Numbered from the stretch's first letter, positions 43,901 to 53,952 are shown. The stretch is DNA of 64,000 nt from an uncultured bacterium (GCA_902764415.1 CACWVU010000006.1:1-64000), one strand, 5' to 3'. A program made the numbers and translations. The notes: generated from the letters alone by a model not told the origin.

Positions 43901-45307
43901 TCACTTCCTCCTGCGGATGACCGGAATCTGCGCGGCGGCCACGGACTGGCCGAGCCGGCGCGCCTTCTCGTCGGGCATGAAGAGGTCGATCTTCTCCGCC
44001 CACTCCGGATAGACGTCGGCAAGGATCCGCTTCGCGGTCTCGAGGATGATTTCGCCGCCCAGCCCGGAGGTGACGCGCCCGAGGATCATCATGTTCTCGT
44101 AGTCGAAGAACTCGTTGTACCACGGCATCGCGTGGGCGAGGAAACGGCCGATCTCGAGGTAGACCTTGAGCGCCTTCGCGTCGCCCTTCTCCATCGCCGC
44201 CTGCACCACCTTGAGCCGCTCCGGGAGCTTCATCGCCTTCGGGAACTTGAAGCCGTACTTCTCGGCGAGCCAGTTGACCGCCTGCTGCGAGAACGCCATC
44301 GCGCCGACGCCGTAGTCGCCGGACCACTCGTCCTTCGGCGCGCACGGGTTGAAGTCCACCGGCGCGAACGCGAGCTCGCAGATGCGGCCGGTCATCCGGC
44401 GCTTCGGGTCGACGTAGCCGACCGCCTCCGAGGAGCCCATCGCCACGCCGAGGATGCCGTTCTTGCCCATCGAGATCATGCCCGCGAGCGCCGTCACGTC
44501 GCCGTCGTTGTATACGGCGAAGGGAACGCCCCAGTCCTTCTCGATGCGGTAGAACATGTTCTGCGCCTCCGGGAACTTCGCAGGGTTCTTCTCCTTCACC
44601 GCGCGGAAGAGCGAGGCGAGCCCCATCTTCTGGCCCACCAGCACGCCGGCGGTGGACCCGCCGATCGCGTCGACGCGCGGCAGCGCCGCCGCGGCCTCCT
44701 TGAGCCCCGCGGTCAGCTTGGAGTAGTGGTACTCAGGGTCGGCGTTGTTCCTGGGGTCCCAGGGGAACTCCTTGGAGAAGACGACCTTGCCGTTCCTGAG
44801 AGCGGAGATCTTGAAGTCGCTCGCGCCGAGGTCGAAGCCGATGCGGCAGCCGTCCGCCACCGTCTTCACCTGGCTGAGCCTCTCGGAGAACTCCGGCATC
44901 CTCCGCTGCGGCACCACCACGGCCTCGACCGGGCGTCCATAGATGGACGAGAAGAAGTCGAAGTCGAACGCGCGCGCGCCCTTCTTGGTGTATGCCCTGG
45001 CGATTGGCTTCACCACCGCGTCGGGCCCGGAGAGGTAGAGCTTCCAGCCGCCGGCCGCCCAGAGCGCGAACTTGGCGATGCGCTCCACGACGTGCGAGAC
45101 GAACTTCGCGGCCGCGGGGTCGAGCCGCTTCGGCACCGGCAGGTCGTAGCGGAAGACCTTGCCTTCCTCGCGCTCCCACGCCACCGAGACGAGGTCCGCC
45201 GAGTCCTTCGACGCAATCCCGTCGTATACCTGCCAGAGCGCCGCCATCGGCGCGCAGAACCCGCCGCCGCAGTCGCCGCAGCCCTTCTTACCGCATGCAC
45301 ATGCCAT
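43901..45307 (-). CDS. ROK-family sugar kinase-like protein with Cys-rich N-terminus
   Basis: 468 residues, longer than typical ROK kinases (about 300). The ASKHA core has RIGFDLGASDFKISALRNGK (phosphate 1), GGSTAGVLVG, NDGDVTALAGMISMGKNGILGVAMGSSEA and a C-terminal GGEIILETAK. The extreme N-terminus is MACACGKKGCGDCGGGFC, six Cys in 18 residues, followed by about 140 residues not found in small ROK proteins. Phosphorylation of a hexose is the family inference. First gene of the long operon, with a conventional leader (GAGGAGG). Confidence 0.78.
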   Translation of the reverse strand: MACACGKKGCGDCGGGFCAPMAALWQVYDGIASKDSADLVSVAWEREEGKVFRYDLPVPKRLDPAAAKFVSHVVERIAKFALWAAGGWKLYLSGPDAVVKPIARAYTKKGARAFDFDFFSSIYGRPVEAVVVPQRRMPEFSERLSQVKTVADGCRIGFDLGASDFKISALRNGKVVFSKEFPWDPRNNADPEYHYSKLTAGLKEAAAALPRVDAIGGSTAGVLVGQKMGLASLFRAVKEKNPAKFPEAQNMFYRIEKDWGVPFAVYNDGDVTALAGMISMGKNGILGVAMGSSEAVGYVDPKRRMTGRICELAFAPVDFNPCAPKDEWSGDYGVGAMAFSQQAVNWLAEKYGFKFPKAMKLPERLKVVQAAMEKGDAKALKVYLEIGRFLAHAMPWYNEFFDYENMMILGRVTSGLGGEIILETAKRILADVYPEWAEKIDLFMPDEKARRLGQSVAAAQIPVIRRRK

Positions 45308-45351
45308 GTTTGTCCTCCTCGTTGACCTTTGTGGTTGAAGTCGATGTGTGA

Positions 45352-45360
45352 ATTATACCC
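45352..45360 (-). promoter_or_regulatory. -10 promoter with leader, ROK operon
   Basis: GGGTATAAT on the minus strand, then TCACACATC and about 40 further bases including GAGGAGG before the ATG at 45307. It may drive the whole run to dapF. Confidence 0.6.
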
Positions 45361-46821
45361 CTATTCCGCTTTTTCTGCAACGCGGTGCGGGCAGTTCGGG
45401 CAGCCGCCGCGGCAGGAGACGTCCTCGCCGGTCCAGCAGTAGGTGCAGAGCTTCTCGCGCGGCAGCCCGATCGCGGCGACGAGGTCGTCCACCGTCTGGA
45501 ACTTGAGCGAGGTGAGGTTGAGCTCCTTGCGGATGTACTCCACCATCCCCTTGTACGGCTCGCCCTCGGGGTCGACGTACTTCGACACGTCCGCCCCCTC
45601 GCCCTCCTTTTCGCGGATGTAGCGGCGGGTTATGAGGTCGTACTCGTTCTTCGAGCGCGAGTAGTTGATGAACCTGCACGGGAAGAGGAGCGGCGGGCAG
45701 GCGATGCGCACGTTTACCTCGCTGCAGCCCTCGGCGTAGAGGCGGTCGGCCTGCTTGCCGAGCTGGGTTCCGCGCACGATCGAGTCGTCGCAGAAGACGA
45801 GCCGGCGGTTGCGGATGAGCCCCGGGATCGGGATGAGCTTCATCGAGGCGACGTGCTCGCGCTCGCGCTGCTCCGAGGGCATGAACGACCGCGCCCAGGT
45901 CGGGGTGTACTTCACGAACGGGCGCGAGTACTTGACCCCCTTCTCGTGCGCGTAGCCGAGCGCGTGGGAGGTGCCGGAGTCCGGGATGCCGCAGGCGACG
46001 TCGGGCGTGAACTCGTCGCGCTTCGCGAGCGCCGAGCCGCAGCGGTAGCGGGCCATCTCCACGTTGCGCCCCTCGTAGGACGAGGCCGGGAAGCCGTAGT
46101 AGACCCAGAGGAAGGAGCAGATCGCCATCTCCACGCCCGGCTCGATGAGCGTCTTCGCGCCCTCCGGCGTCAGCTCCGCCATCTCGCCGGGGCCGAGGTC
46201 CCGCACGTGCTCGTAGCCGAGGTTGAGGAGAGCGCACGACTCCTGGACCGCGATCATCGCCCCGTCCTTGCGCCCCAGCACCACCGGCGTGCGCCCGTAG
46301 CGGTCGCGCACGGCGAAGAGCCGCCCGTCGCCGGAGACGATCATCATCGAGCAGCTGCCGCGGATGCGGCTCTGCACGTACTTGACGCCCTCGACCAGGC
46401 TGTCCTTGGTGGCGATCAGCGCCGAGACGACCTCGGTCGGGCCGACCATCTTGCTCGTCGTCGAGTACTGCAGCTGCACGCAGCTGGTGGCGAAGAGCTC
46501 CGCCTTGAGCTCCTCGATGTTCTCCAGAAGACCCACCGTGACGATCGCGAAGGACCCGGTCCGGGTGAACATGACGAGCGGCTGCGGGTCGGTGTCGGAG
46601 ATGACGCCTATCCCCACGCCGCCCTCGAACCGCGTGACGTCGTGCTCGAACTTCGAGCGGAACGGCGCGTTCTGGATGTTGTGGATCGACCGCCTGAAGC
46701 CGTCCGGCCCCAGCACCGCCATTCCGCCGCGGTGCGTCCCCAGATGCGAATGATAGTCGGTCGCGTAGAAGAGATCGCCAACGCAGTCCCCCTTCGCAAC
46801 CACCCCGCAGAATCCTCCCAT
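45361..46821 (-). CDS. purF: amidophosphoribosyltransferase
   Basis: First step of purine synthesis: PRPP plus glutamine to phosphoribosylamine. 486 residues. The short propeptide MGGF precedes the nucleophile Cys (FCGVVAK), so N-terminal processing is expected. The PRTase loop reads FCDDSIVRGTQLGKQADRL. The C-terminus has a four-Cys cluster (CTYCW, then CRGGCPNC) of the kind that binds zinc or iron-sulfur. A normal leader with AGGAGG precedes it. Confidence 0.93.
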   Translation of the reverse strand: MGGFCGVVAKGDCVGDLFYATDYHSHLGTHRGGMAVLGPDGFRRSIHNIQNAPFRSKFEHDVTRFEGGVGIGVISDTDPQPLVMFTRTGSFAIVTVGLLENIEELKAELFATSCVQLQYSTTSKMVGPTEVVSALIATKDSLVEGVKYVQSRIRGSCSMMIVSGDGRLFAVRDRYGRTPVVLGRKDGAMIAVQESCALLNLGYEHVRDLGPGEMAELTPEGAKTLIEPGVEMAICSFLWVYYGFPASSYEGRNVEMARYRCGSALAKRDEFTPDVACGIPDSGTSHALGYAHEKGVKYSRPFVKYTPTWARSFMPSEQREREHVASMKLIPIPGLIRNRRLVFCDDSIVRGTQLGKQADRLYAEGCSEVNVRIACPPLLFPCRFINYSRSKNEYDLITRRYIREKEGEGADVSKYVDPEGEPYKGMVEYIRKELNLTSLKFQTVDDLVAAIGLPREKLCTYCWTGEDVSCRGGCPNCPHRVAEKAE

Positions 46822-46847
46822 CAGTCCCTCCTTTTCATAGGAAGTGT

Positions 46848-46856
46848 ATTATACCA
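46848..46856 (-). promoter_or_regulatory. extended -10 promoter with leader, purF
   Basis: TGGTATAAT, then ACACTTCC and a short leader with AAAAGGAGGGACTG before the ATG at 46821. Confidence 0.6.
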
Positions 46857-46871
46857 TATCGCCCGCGGTTC

Positions 46872-47807
46872 CTACACCAGTTCGCCGAGGTATCCCATCT
46901 CGGCAAGCAGGCGCTTGTTCTTCATCCAGCCGGGCTCCACCTTGACCCAGAGCTCCATCTCGGCCTTGACCCCGAAGAGCTCGCCCACCTCGCGCTCCGC
47001 GCACTTGCGCACGTACTTAACCGTCTCGGCCCCGCGGCCGATCACGATCGGCTTCTGCGAGGCGCGGTTGACGAGGATCTCGACCGCGATCTGCCAGGTC
47101 CTGCGGCCGCCGCGCTCCGACTCGTCAATGCGCTTCACCAGCACCCCGAGCTCGTGAGGCAGCTCCTGGTGAAGCTTCGCGAGGTACTTCTCGCGGATCG
47201 AGTCCGCGATCGCCAGCCGCCGCGGGTAGTCGGTGACCGTGTCCTCGTCGAAGAGGAGCTCGCCCTCCTCGGCGAAGTCGAAAAGCGCGTCCATGACGTC
47301 CTTCGCGCCACCGGGCGTGGAGGCGATGCACTTCACCCACCTCGGCTCCGGCGCGGCGCCGCCCTCGCCATCCGGCGCACCGGACTTCGCCTCCTCCCAC
47401 GCGTCGCGGAACATCTGCTCGTAGAACGGCGCGCGGTCCGCCTTGTTGAGCACGAAGAGGACCTTCTCCGGGCGCTCCCGCGCCACCCGCTGCATCCAGC
47501 CGACGTCCTCGAGCCGCGGCTCGTCGCCGGCGTCGAAGACGACGCACACGACGTCCACCCCCGCCGCGCTCCGCCGCGCCATGCGGTTAAGGAGCCGGCC
47601 GAGCTCGCCCTCTGCCTTGTGGAGGCCGGGCGTGTCCAAAAGCACCAGCTGCCCGCGCGCGTCGGAGACGATTCCGCGCACTGTGTTGCGGGTCGTCTGC
47701 TCGACCGGCGAGACGATCGACACCTTCTCGCCCACCAGGGCGTTCACGAGCGTCGACTTGCCGGCGTTCGTGCGCCCCACCACACCTACTGTCGCGACTT
47801 TCGCCAT
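46872..47807 (-). CDS. era: GTPase Era
   Basis: Ribosome-assembly GTPase acting on 16S rRNA. 311 residues. G1 GRTNAGKST, G2 TTRN, G3 DTPGLH, G4 NKAD; the C-terminal KH domain has VIGRGAETVKYVRKCAE. It starts one base after the rpiB-glyA stop, so it is in the same operon. Confidence 0.95.
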   Translation of the reverse strand: MAKVATVGVVGRTNAGKSTLVNALVGEKVSIVSPVEQTTRNTVRGIVSDARGQLVLLDTPGLHKAEGELGRLLNRMARRSAAGVDVVCVVFDAGDEPRLEDVGWMQRVARERPEKVLFVLNKADRAPFYEQMFRDAWEEAKSGAPDGEGGAAPEPRWVKCIASTPGGAKDVMDALFDFAEEGELLFDEDTVTDYPRRLAIADSIREKYLAKLHQELPHELGVLVKRIDESERGGRRTWQIAVEILVNRASQKPIVIGRGAETVKYVRKCAEREVGELFGVKAEMELWVKVEPGWMKNKRLLAEMGYLGELV

Positions 47808-47808
47808 C

Positions 47809-49488
47809 TCAGGGCACGGGGAAGCCGGCGACGAGCTTCGCCGCCTCGGCCTTGACCCGCGCCTGGACGGACTCGTCGGCGATGTTGTCCAGCACGTCGG
47901 CGATCCAGGTGCCGATCTTGATCATCTCCGGCTCCTTCATGCCGCGCGTGGTGGCGGACGCCGTGCCGACGCGGATGCCCGAGGTCTTGAACGGGCTTTC
48001 GGTGTCGAACGGGATCGTGTTCTTGTTCACGATGATCCCCGCCGCGTCGAGCGCCGCCGCGGCCTCCTTGCCGGTGATGCCCTTGGACTTCTTCACGTCC
48101 ACAAGGAAGAGGTGGTTGTCGGTCCCGCCCGAGACGATCCGGTAGCCGCGGTCCTGCACCGTCTTGCACATCACCGCGCAGTTCTTGACCACCTGCTGCG
48201 CGTAGCCCTTCTTCGCCTCGCACATCCACTCGCGGAACACCACCGCCTTCGCCGCGATTATGTTCTCCAGCGGGCCGCCCTGCATGCCCGGGAACACCGC
48301 CGAGTCGAGCGCCTTCGCCCACTTCTCCTTGCAGAGCACCATGCCGCCGCGCGGGCCGCCCAGCGTCTTGTGCGTCGTGGTGGTCACGAAGTCCGCGTAG
48401 GGGACCGGCGACGGGTGCGCGCCGCCGGCGACCAGCCCCGCGATGTGAGCCATGTCGACCATCATGATCGCGCCGCACTTGTCGCAGATCTCGCGGATGC
48501 GCCTGAAGTCGATCGTGCGCGGATACGCCGACGCGCCGGTCAGCAGGATCTTCGGCCTCACCTCCATCGCCTGGCGCTCCATCGCGTCGTAGTCCAGCAT
48601 CTCCGTCTGCGGGTCGACCGTGTACGGCACGATGTTGTAAATCTTGCCCGAGAAGTTCACGCTCGAGCCGTGCGAGAGGTGGCCGCCCTGGTCAAGCGAC
48701 ATCGACATGATCGTGTCGCCGGGCTTGATCGTCGCAAAGTAGACCGCCATGTTCGCCGCAGAGCCGCAGTGCGGCTGCACATTCGCGTGCTCTGCCCCGA
48801 AGAGCACGCAGGCGCGCCGCCGCGCGAGCTCCTCCGCCGCGTCGACCGGCAGGCAGCCGGAGTACCAGCGCTTCCCCGGGTATCCCTCGGCGTACTTGTT
48901 CATCAGCACCGACCCCGCCGCCTCGCGGCAGGCACGCGACGACGTGTTCTCGGAGGCGATCAGGTTGATCTCCGCGTCCTCCTGCCTGGTCTGCGCCTCG
49001 ATCGCGGCGAACACCTCCGGGTCGTCGCGCATCAGCCCCGAGCAGTCGGAGAGGCGCTCGGCGCGCTCGAGCTTCCAGCGCCGGCGCGCGTGGCGCTCGT
49101 CCATGTCCACCGGCGTCGCCATGAACGCCTTCGCGATCTCCAGCGCGTACTGGGCCGACACCGTGTCCGCCCCCAGGCAGAGCACGTTCGCCCCGTTGTG
49201 CTGGCGCGTGAGCGTCGCCGCCTCGGTCGTCGCGCACATCGCCGCGCGCACGTTCTGGTAGCGGTTGGCCGCCATCGCCATGCCGATGCCCGAGCGGCAG
49301 ATGAGAATGCCGAAATCCACCGAGCCGGCGGCGACCTCCCTGGCCACCGCCGCCGCGTAGTCGGGGTAGTCGCAGCTCTCCCGACCAGCCGGGCCCTTGT
49401 CGAACACCGTCGCCGACGCCGCGAGCTCCTTCGCGAGGAATGCCTTGAGCTCCACCCCGCCGTGATCCGAACCGATTGCGATCTTCAT
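47809..49488 (-). CDS. RpiB-GlyA fusion: ribose-5-phosphate isomerase B plus serine hydroxymethyltransferase
   Basis: 559 residues containing two complete enzymes. Residues 1-145 are RpiB: IGSDHGG, a Cys in [16 protein letters not shown] and the [10 protein letters not shown] stretch. Residues about 150-559 are Gly[55 protein letters not shown] (PLP lysine) and the NHLFLVDV end region. It would interconvert ribulose and ribose 5-phosphate and make glycine and 5,10-methylene-THF. Both products feed purine synthesis, and purF is nearby. No internal stop or shift is visible. Leader with GAAGGAG. Confidence 0.93.
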   Translation of the reverse strand: MKIAIGSDHGGVELKAFLAKELAASATVFDKGPAGRESCDYPDYAAAVAREVAAGSVDFGILICRSGIGMAMAANRYQNVRAAMCATTEAATLTRQHNGANVLCLGADTVSAQYALEIAKAFMATPVDMDERHARRRWKLERAERLSDCSGLMRDDPEVFAAIEAQTRQEDAEINLIASENTSSRACREAAGSVLMNKYAEGYPGKRWYSGCLPVDAAEELARRRACVLFGAEHANVQPHCGSAANMAVYFATIKPGDTIMSMSLDQGGHLSHGSSVNFSGKIYNIVPYTVDPQTEMLDYDAMERQAMEVRPKILLTGASAYPRTIDFRRIREICDKCGAIMMVDMAHIAGLVAGGAHPSPVPYADFVTTTTHKTLGGPRGGMVLCKEKWAKALDSAVFPGMQGGPLENIIAAKAVVFREWMCEAKKGYAQQVVKNCAVMCKTVQDRGYRIVSGGTDNHLFLVDVKKSKGITGKEAAAALDAAGIIVNKNTIPFDTESPFKTSGIRVGTASATTRGMKEPEMIKIGTWIADVLDNIADESVQARVKAEAAKLVAGFPVP

Positions 49489-49520
49489 GTTGTCTATGGT
49501 CTCCTTCGTAAAATTAGTGT

Positions 49521-49529
49521 ATTATACCA
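49521..49529 (-). promoter_or_regulatory. extended -10 promoter with leader, rpiB-glyA operon
   Basis: TGGTATAAT, then ACACTAATT and a leader with GAAGGAGACC before the ATG at 49488. Confidence 0.6.
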
Positions 49530-49556
49530 TATTTTGGGCCATGGGGTTTGGCTGCG

Positions 49557-50735
49557 TCACCGGCGGCGGAAGGAGGCGGCGAAGGCGCCGTCGTGTCCAG
49601 TCTCAAAGGGAATGCTCTCCTTTGAGTCAACTGCCGCGAAATCGGGGTTGCGGCGAAGAAACGCCTCGGCCTGGAGCGCGTTCTCCTCGGGCTCGTTCGA
49701 GCAGGTCGAGTAGACGAGCAGCCCGCCGGGCGCGACCAGCGCCGCGGCGCGGTCCAGGATCTCCGCCTGCAGCCGCGTCAGCTGCGCGAGCTTCGCCGGA
49801 GACCAGTTCCAGCGCGCGTCGGGCCGGCGGCGGAGGACGCCGGTGTTGGAGCATGGCGCGTCCACGAGCACCTTGTCGTAGCGGACTGCCCGCCCTTCCG
49901 CGTCGCGCAGCGTCTCGGGCTCGGCGACCACCGCGACGCGCCCGGCGAGCCCGGTACGTTTCAGGTTCTCCTCCAGCCGACGACGCCGCGCCGGGTTCAC
50001 CTCGCAGGCGGTCACCGCGGCGCCCCGCCACGCAAGCTGCACCGTCTTGCCGCCCGGCGCGGCGCAGAGGTCGAGCACGCGCTCGCCTGGATGCGCGTCA
50101 ACCAGGTCGACCGCGAGGCGCGTCGCCGGGTCCTGGACGACGAACGCGCCCTCGGCGAAGCCCGGGACGTCCTCGACGCGCGAGCCGCGTGCGAGCTTCT
50201 CGAAGCGGTCGGGATAGGCGAGAAAGGTCTCCGCCGGCTCGTTGTGCCACGCGCAGAGCCGCGCCGCGCCGTCATCCCCGAATCGCGCGCGCCAGCGCCG
50301 GACGAGCTCGCTCGGATATCCCTCGCGCACCTCAAGCGGCGCTGCGGCGAGCTTTGCCTCGACTTCCGCGCGGCTGCGGACCAAATTCCTCAGGACTCCG
50401 TTCACGACCCGCGCCACGTTCGGGTTCGGACTCGCCTTCGCCGCCTCGACCGTCTCATTCACCGCGGCGAAGTCCGGCACCTCCGGCATGTAGAGGACCT
50501 GCGCCGCGCCCACGTAGAGCAGCGCCTCCAGCTCGCCCTTCGGCCAGGTCTTCACGAACCCGCCCAGCGCCGCCCGGAGCGGACGCAGCCGGCGGAGGAC
50601 CGTGTACACGAGGTCCTGCACGAACGCGCGGTCGGGTCCCGCGGGCAGCAGGTTCGCCGCGAAGTCCTTCGTCGCCAGCCAGCGCGCTACCGCAAATGCC
50701 GCGGCACGGCGCGAGTTCCCGATTTGGACGCCCAT
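49557..50735 (-). CDS. rsmB: 16S rRNA m5C967 methyltransferase RsmB
   Basis: 392 residues. N-terminal NusB-like RNA-binding domain (about 1-130), then a SAM-dependent methyltransferase domain with VLDLCAAPGGKT, the catalytic Cys in DAPCSNTGVLRRRPDARW and the release Cys in YSTCSNEPEEN. The ATG at 50735 gives the normal N-terminus and follows the upstream stop by seven bases. Confidence 0.9.
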   Translation of the reverse strand: MGVQIGNSRRAAAFAVARWLATKDFAANLLPAGPDRAFVQDLVYTVLRRLRPLRAALGGFVKTWPKGELEALLYVGAAQVLYMPEVPDFAAVNETVEAAKASPNPNVARVVNGVLRNLVRSRAEVEAKLAAAPLEVREGYPSELVRRWRARFGDDGAARLCAWHNEPAETFLAYPDRFEKLARGSRVEDVPGFAEGAFVVQDPATRLAVDLVDAHPGERVLDLCAAPGGKTVQLAWRGAAVTACEVNPARRRRLEENLKRTGLAGRVAVVAEPETLRDAEGRAVRYDKVLVDAPCSNTGVLRRRPDARWNWSPAKLAQLTRLQAEILDRAAALVAPGGLLVYSTCSNEPEENALQAEAFLRRNPDFAAVDSKESIPFETGHDGAFAASFRRR

Positions 50736-50742
50736 CTCCAGG

Positions 50743-53700
50743 TCATTCCCCGGCGACGGACGCCAACTGGTTGAGCGCATCGGCGCCGGCGAGCGCACAG
50801 TTCGGCCAGTCCTCGCAGGTTTTCATCCAGAACGTCGGGAGGTATCCGTCGTCGTGCGTCTCGCGGATTATCGCGTCACCGAGAGCGCGGGCCCGCGCGA
50901 GGTCGAGCGGGTTCTTCGTCGCGCGGAACATTGCGAGATAGGTGCGGATCAGCTTGGCGGAAGAGGCGTCGATCGGCACATAGCAGTTGTACTGCTCAAG
51001 GACGGCGGGGCAGCGCCAAGAATCGCAGTCCCAGACATGCAGCTTGCAGCGCGGGTCCTGCTTGCCGTGCATAGGACGCTCCCAGCATACGAACTGGTCT
51101 TCGGCAAAGCGCACGATCTCGCGCGCCTGCGCAATGCGGCGCTGGTCTGACGGGAAACGCCTGACGAGATACATCGCCGTATCGCAGGCGTCGTGCTTCG
51201 TCAGGTTCTGGTAGGGCGAAGTGGGCGCGACGTCCTCGAACTGGCCCTCCCAGTTCCAGGTCGTGAGCGGGCCCTTCTCGATGTACGCGAAGGCCCGGTC
51301 CGCCGCTTTCCGGTACTTGGCGTCGCCAGTCAGCGCGTACATCCGCTCGAGGAAACCGAGCATGTGCGCCGGAACAAGCCGGTTCCGCTCGACGCTCTGG
51401 CCGTCCTTCAGCCACACGTTGAGCGGCCAGGAGCCGTCCTCGCCCTGCAGTTCCAGGTAGCGGTCGGCAATGCGCACCGCCGCCGCCTTGAGCTCCGGAT
51501 CCTTCGTCACCTCGTAGAGGTCGAGATAGGCGTTGGCGACCGCGCGGGGGTAGACGAGCATTATCTTGCCGTTGTTGTTCCCGACCACTTTCGCCGGATG
51601 CCAGACCAGCGCGGGATGCGCCTCGTATGTCCGCGGGAAGCCGGCGAGCGGACGTCCTTCGGGCTCGGTTATCGACATCAGCTTCGCGACCGCGCCTTCG
51701 GCGAGCCGCCGCGCGGCCTTCGCCTCGTCGGTATCGCCGGCGGCAAGTTTGGCCATGGCGGAGACGACCGCCGCGCCCATCTTCGAGGGATAGGCAATGA
51801 ACACCTGGTTGCTGGGGCTCACCATTTCCGCCGGCACCGGCTTGCCGCTCAGGTAGTTGGCCTGGACGATCGGCTGGTTCATCACATAGCGTGCAATCAG
51901 CTTCGCCGACTCCTTCGGCGAACGCTTCGCGGCGGGATACGACCCCGGGACGAAAGGAGCCTGCTTCCAGAAACTGCGCGAGCCGACGTTAGTGATGACG
52001 CCGCCCTGCGCGTCCAGCGCCTCGCAGCGGAGGTCCATCCAGCCAGAGAGCGGCAGCTTCCCCCAGATCGGCGCGAGGGAGTCGTTCGGCGAGCGCCCGG
52101 TGAACGACTGCTCGACGCCGGACTCGTCCTTCACCGTGAAGCGATAGGACGCCGCCCCGTCGCAGCGCGCGAAGCCGAAGGTCGGCGGATACATGAAGAA
52201 CACCGACTTGACGTTCCACTCCGGCTGACCGTCGACGCCGATCGGACGCACCGGCTTGGCGTAGTCGGCGGCGGCGAGCGCGCGCACCTCGTCGTCGTCG
52301 CCGACGGCCGCGGCCAGCTCGGCCAGCGCCGACAGCGCGGCGCAGGAGCAGTTGAGCCAGCCCTGGTTCGGGTCGTCGCGCTTCTCGACGAGCGCGTACT
52401 CGGTCGGGATGTAGCCGTTCGGGCGCTGGATGCGCACGAGCGCGTCCCCGAGCGCCCGCGCCTTCGCGAGGTCGAGCGGGTTCCTGCCGGCGCGGTAGAG
52501 GGCGAGGTAGGTGCGGATCAGCTTCGCGTTCGAGGCGTCGACCGGCACGTAGTAGACGTACTGCTCGAGCACGCAGGGGTAGAACCAGTCGTCGTAGCGG
52601 TTCTGCTGGATGGACGGCACCCCGATCGGCGTGTTGACGCCGTGGCCGTTCGCCGCGCACGGCTTCTCCCAGCAGACGAACTGGTCCTCGGCGTAGCGCA
52701 GGATGTCGCGCGCGACCGCCAGCCACTTCTGGTCGCCGGGGAAGCGCTCCAGCAGGTAGAGCGCCAGCTCGCAGGCCGGGTGCTTCGACGGGTTCTCGTA
52801 CTTCTGCACCAGCGGCGAGTCCTCGAACTGCCCTTCCCAGAACCAGTCCTTGAGCGGATGCGCCTCGATCCACGCGAACGCCCTGTCTCCGCACGCGCGG
52901 TACTTCTCGTCGCCGCAGGTCCGGTAGAGCCGCTCGAGGAAGGTGATGACGCCGGTCGGCTGCACGCGGTTCTCGTTCAGCACCTTGCCGTCCGACTCGC
53001 GGATGAAGATCGGCCAGGTGCCGTCCGCCTCCTGGAGCCTCACGTATGTGTCGGCGATGCGCTTCGCGGCGTCCAGGTATTTCGCGTCCTTCACGCGGTC
53101 GTAGAGCGCCAGGTACGCCGTGCCGACGCCGCACGGGTAGATGAGCATGTTCTGCCCGTAGCGGAACGACCCCGCCTCGCGCTTGTCCGCGTACGTCGGC
53201 GGCCAGTACTCAAGCGGCGCGCCCTTGGGCTGCGAAATCGAGATGAGGAAGTCCGCCGCGTTGCGCGCGAGCTTCAGCGCGTCAGCCGCGCGGTCGGGAC
53301 GCCGCTCGGCGTAGCCGAGCATCCCGAGGATGAGCGCGGAGTGCATCTTCGCCGGATAGCAGTTGTGCTTGTAGTCGGGATCTGGCTTGCCGGTCCTGAG
53401 GAAGTACTGCGTCGCCGGGCGCTCGAAGATCTCGTCGCCGCACTTCGCCACCGCCTCGGCGTAGGATCGCGGCGCGGGCGGATACGTCCCGGGACGGAAC
53501 GGCGCCGAGCGCCAGAACGTGCGCGAGAAGCGGTCGCGCGGCCAGTCGGGGATGCCGTTGACCTTGCCGTCCTTGTCCACCGCCGAGACGTACACCCAGG
53601 CCTGGCCGGGGGCGACGTCGTTCCAGACCGGCGTCAGCGGCGACTGCGACGACGGCGCGTCGAAGACGTGGGTCTTCCCGGCCGCGTCGAAGACGGTGAA

Positions 53701-53946
53701 GCGGTACTTCACCGTGCCGGGACCGCCCTTCGAGAAGTCGAACGCCGGCGGATACATGAACATCCGGGCGTATATGTTCCAGAACGGGCTGCCATCTACG
53801 CCGCCGGGGCGGACTGCGTGCGCGTAGTCCTCCCGCGCGAGCGCGCCGAGGTCTGGCGCGCCGTCTCCGAAAGCGGCCATGGCCGGCGCGCCAAACACCA
53901 GCGCCGCCGCCATCGCCGAAGCCATCATCGCATTTGTCGTCTTCAT
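50743..53946 (-). CDS. large exported protein with duplicated alpha-helical toroid-like halves
   Basis: 1067 residues with a signal peptide (about 1-24). Two homologous halves (about 30-550 and 551-1067) each begin with a small beta domain (NIYARMFMYPPAF / NVKSVFFMYPPTF, then YRFTV) and continue with an (alpha/alpha)-barrel-like helical region rich in Trp and Tyr (WFWEGQFED / WNWEGQFED, EDQFVCWE in both). The layout resembles glycoside hydrolases or polysaccharide lyases with helical toroid folds, but no catalytic pair could be assigned. It lies alone between rsmB and rsfS with its own promoter and a start codon only six bases after TATAAT. Confidence 0.75.
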   Translation of the reverse strand: MKTTNAMMASAMAAALVFGAPAMAAFGDGAPDLGALAREDYAHAVRPGGVDGSPFWNIYARMFMYPPAFDFSKGGPGTVKYRFTVFDAAGKTHVFDAPSSQSPLTPVWNDVAPGQAWVYVSAVDKDGKVNGIPDWPRDRFSRTFWRSAPFRPGTYPPAPRSYAEAVAKCGDEIFERPATQYFLRTGKPDPDYKHNCYPAKMHSALILGMLGYAERRPDRAADALKLARNAADFLISISQPKGAPLEYWPPTYADKREAGSFRYGQNMLIYPCGVGTAYLALYDRVKDAKYLDAAKRIADTYVRLQEADGTWPIFIRESDGKVLNENRVQPTGVITFLERLYRTCGDEKYRACGDRAFAWIEAHPLKDWFWEGQFEDSPLVQKYENPSKHPACELALYLLERFPGDQKWLAVARDILRYAEDQFVCWEKPCAANGHGVNTPIGVPSIQQNRYDDWFYPCVLEQYVYYVPVDASNAKLIRTYLALYRAGRNPLDLAKARALGDALVRIQRPNGYIPTEYALVEKRDDPNQGWLNCSCAALSALAELAAAVGDDDEVRALAAADYAKPVRPIGVDGQPEWNVKSVFFMYPPTFGFARCDGAASYRFTVKDESGVEQSFTGRSPNDSLAPIWGKLPLSGWMDLRCEALDAQGGVITNVGSRSFWKQAPFVPGSYPAAKRSPKESAKLIARYVMNQPIVQANYLSGKPVPAEMVSPSNQVFIAYPSKMGAAVVSAMAKLAAGDTDEAKAARRLAEGAVAKLMSITEPEGRPLAGFPRTYEAHPALVWHPAKVVGNNNGKIMLVYPRAVANAYLDLYEVTKDPELKAAAVRIADRYLELQGEDGSWPLNVWLKDGQSVERNRLVPAHMLGFLERMYALTGDAKYRKAADRAFAYIEKGPLTTWNWEGQFEDVAPTSPYQNLTKHDACDTAMYLVRRFPSDQRRIAQAREIVRFAEDQFVCWERPMHGKQDPRCKLHVWDCDSWRCPAVLEQYNCYVPIDASSAKLIRTYLAMFRATKNPLDLARARALGDAIIRETHDDGYLPTFWMKTCEDWPNCALAGADALNQLASVAGE

Positions 53947-53952
53947 GCGTGA

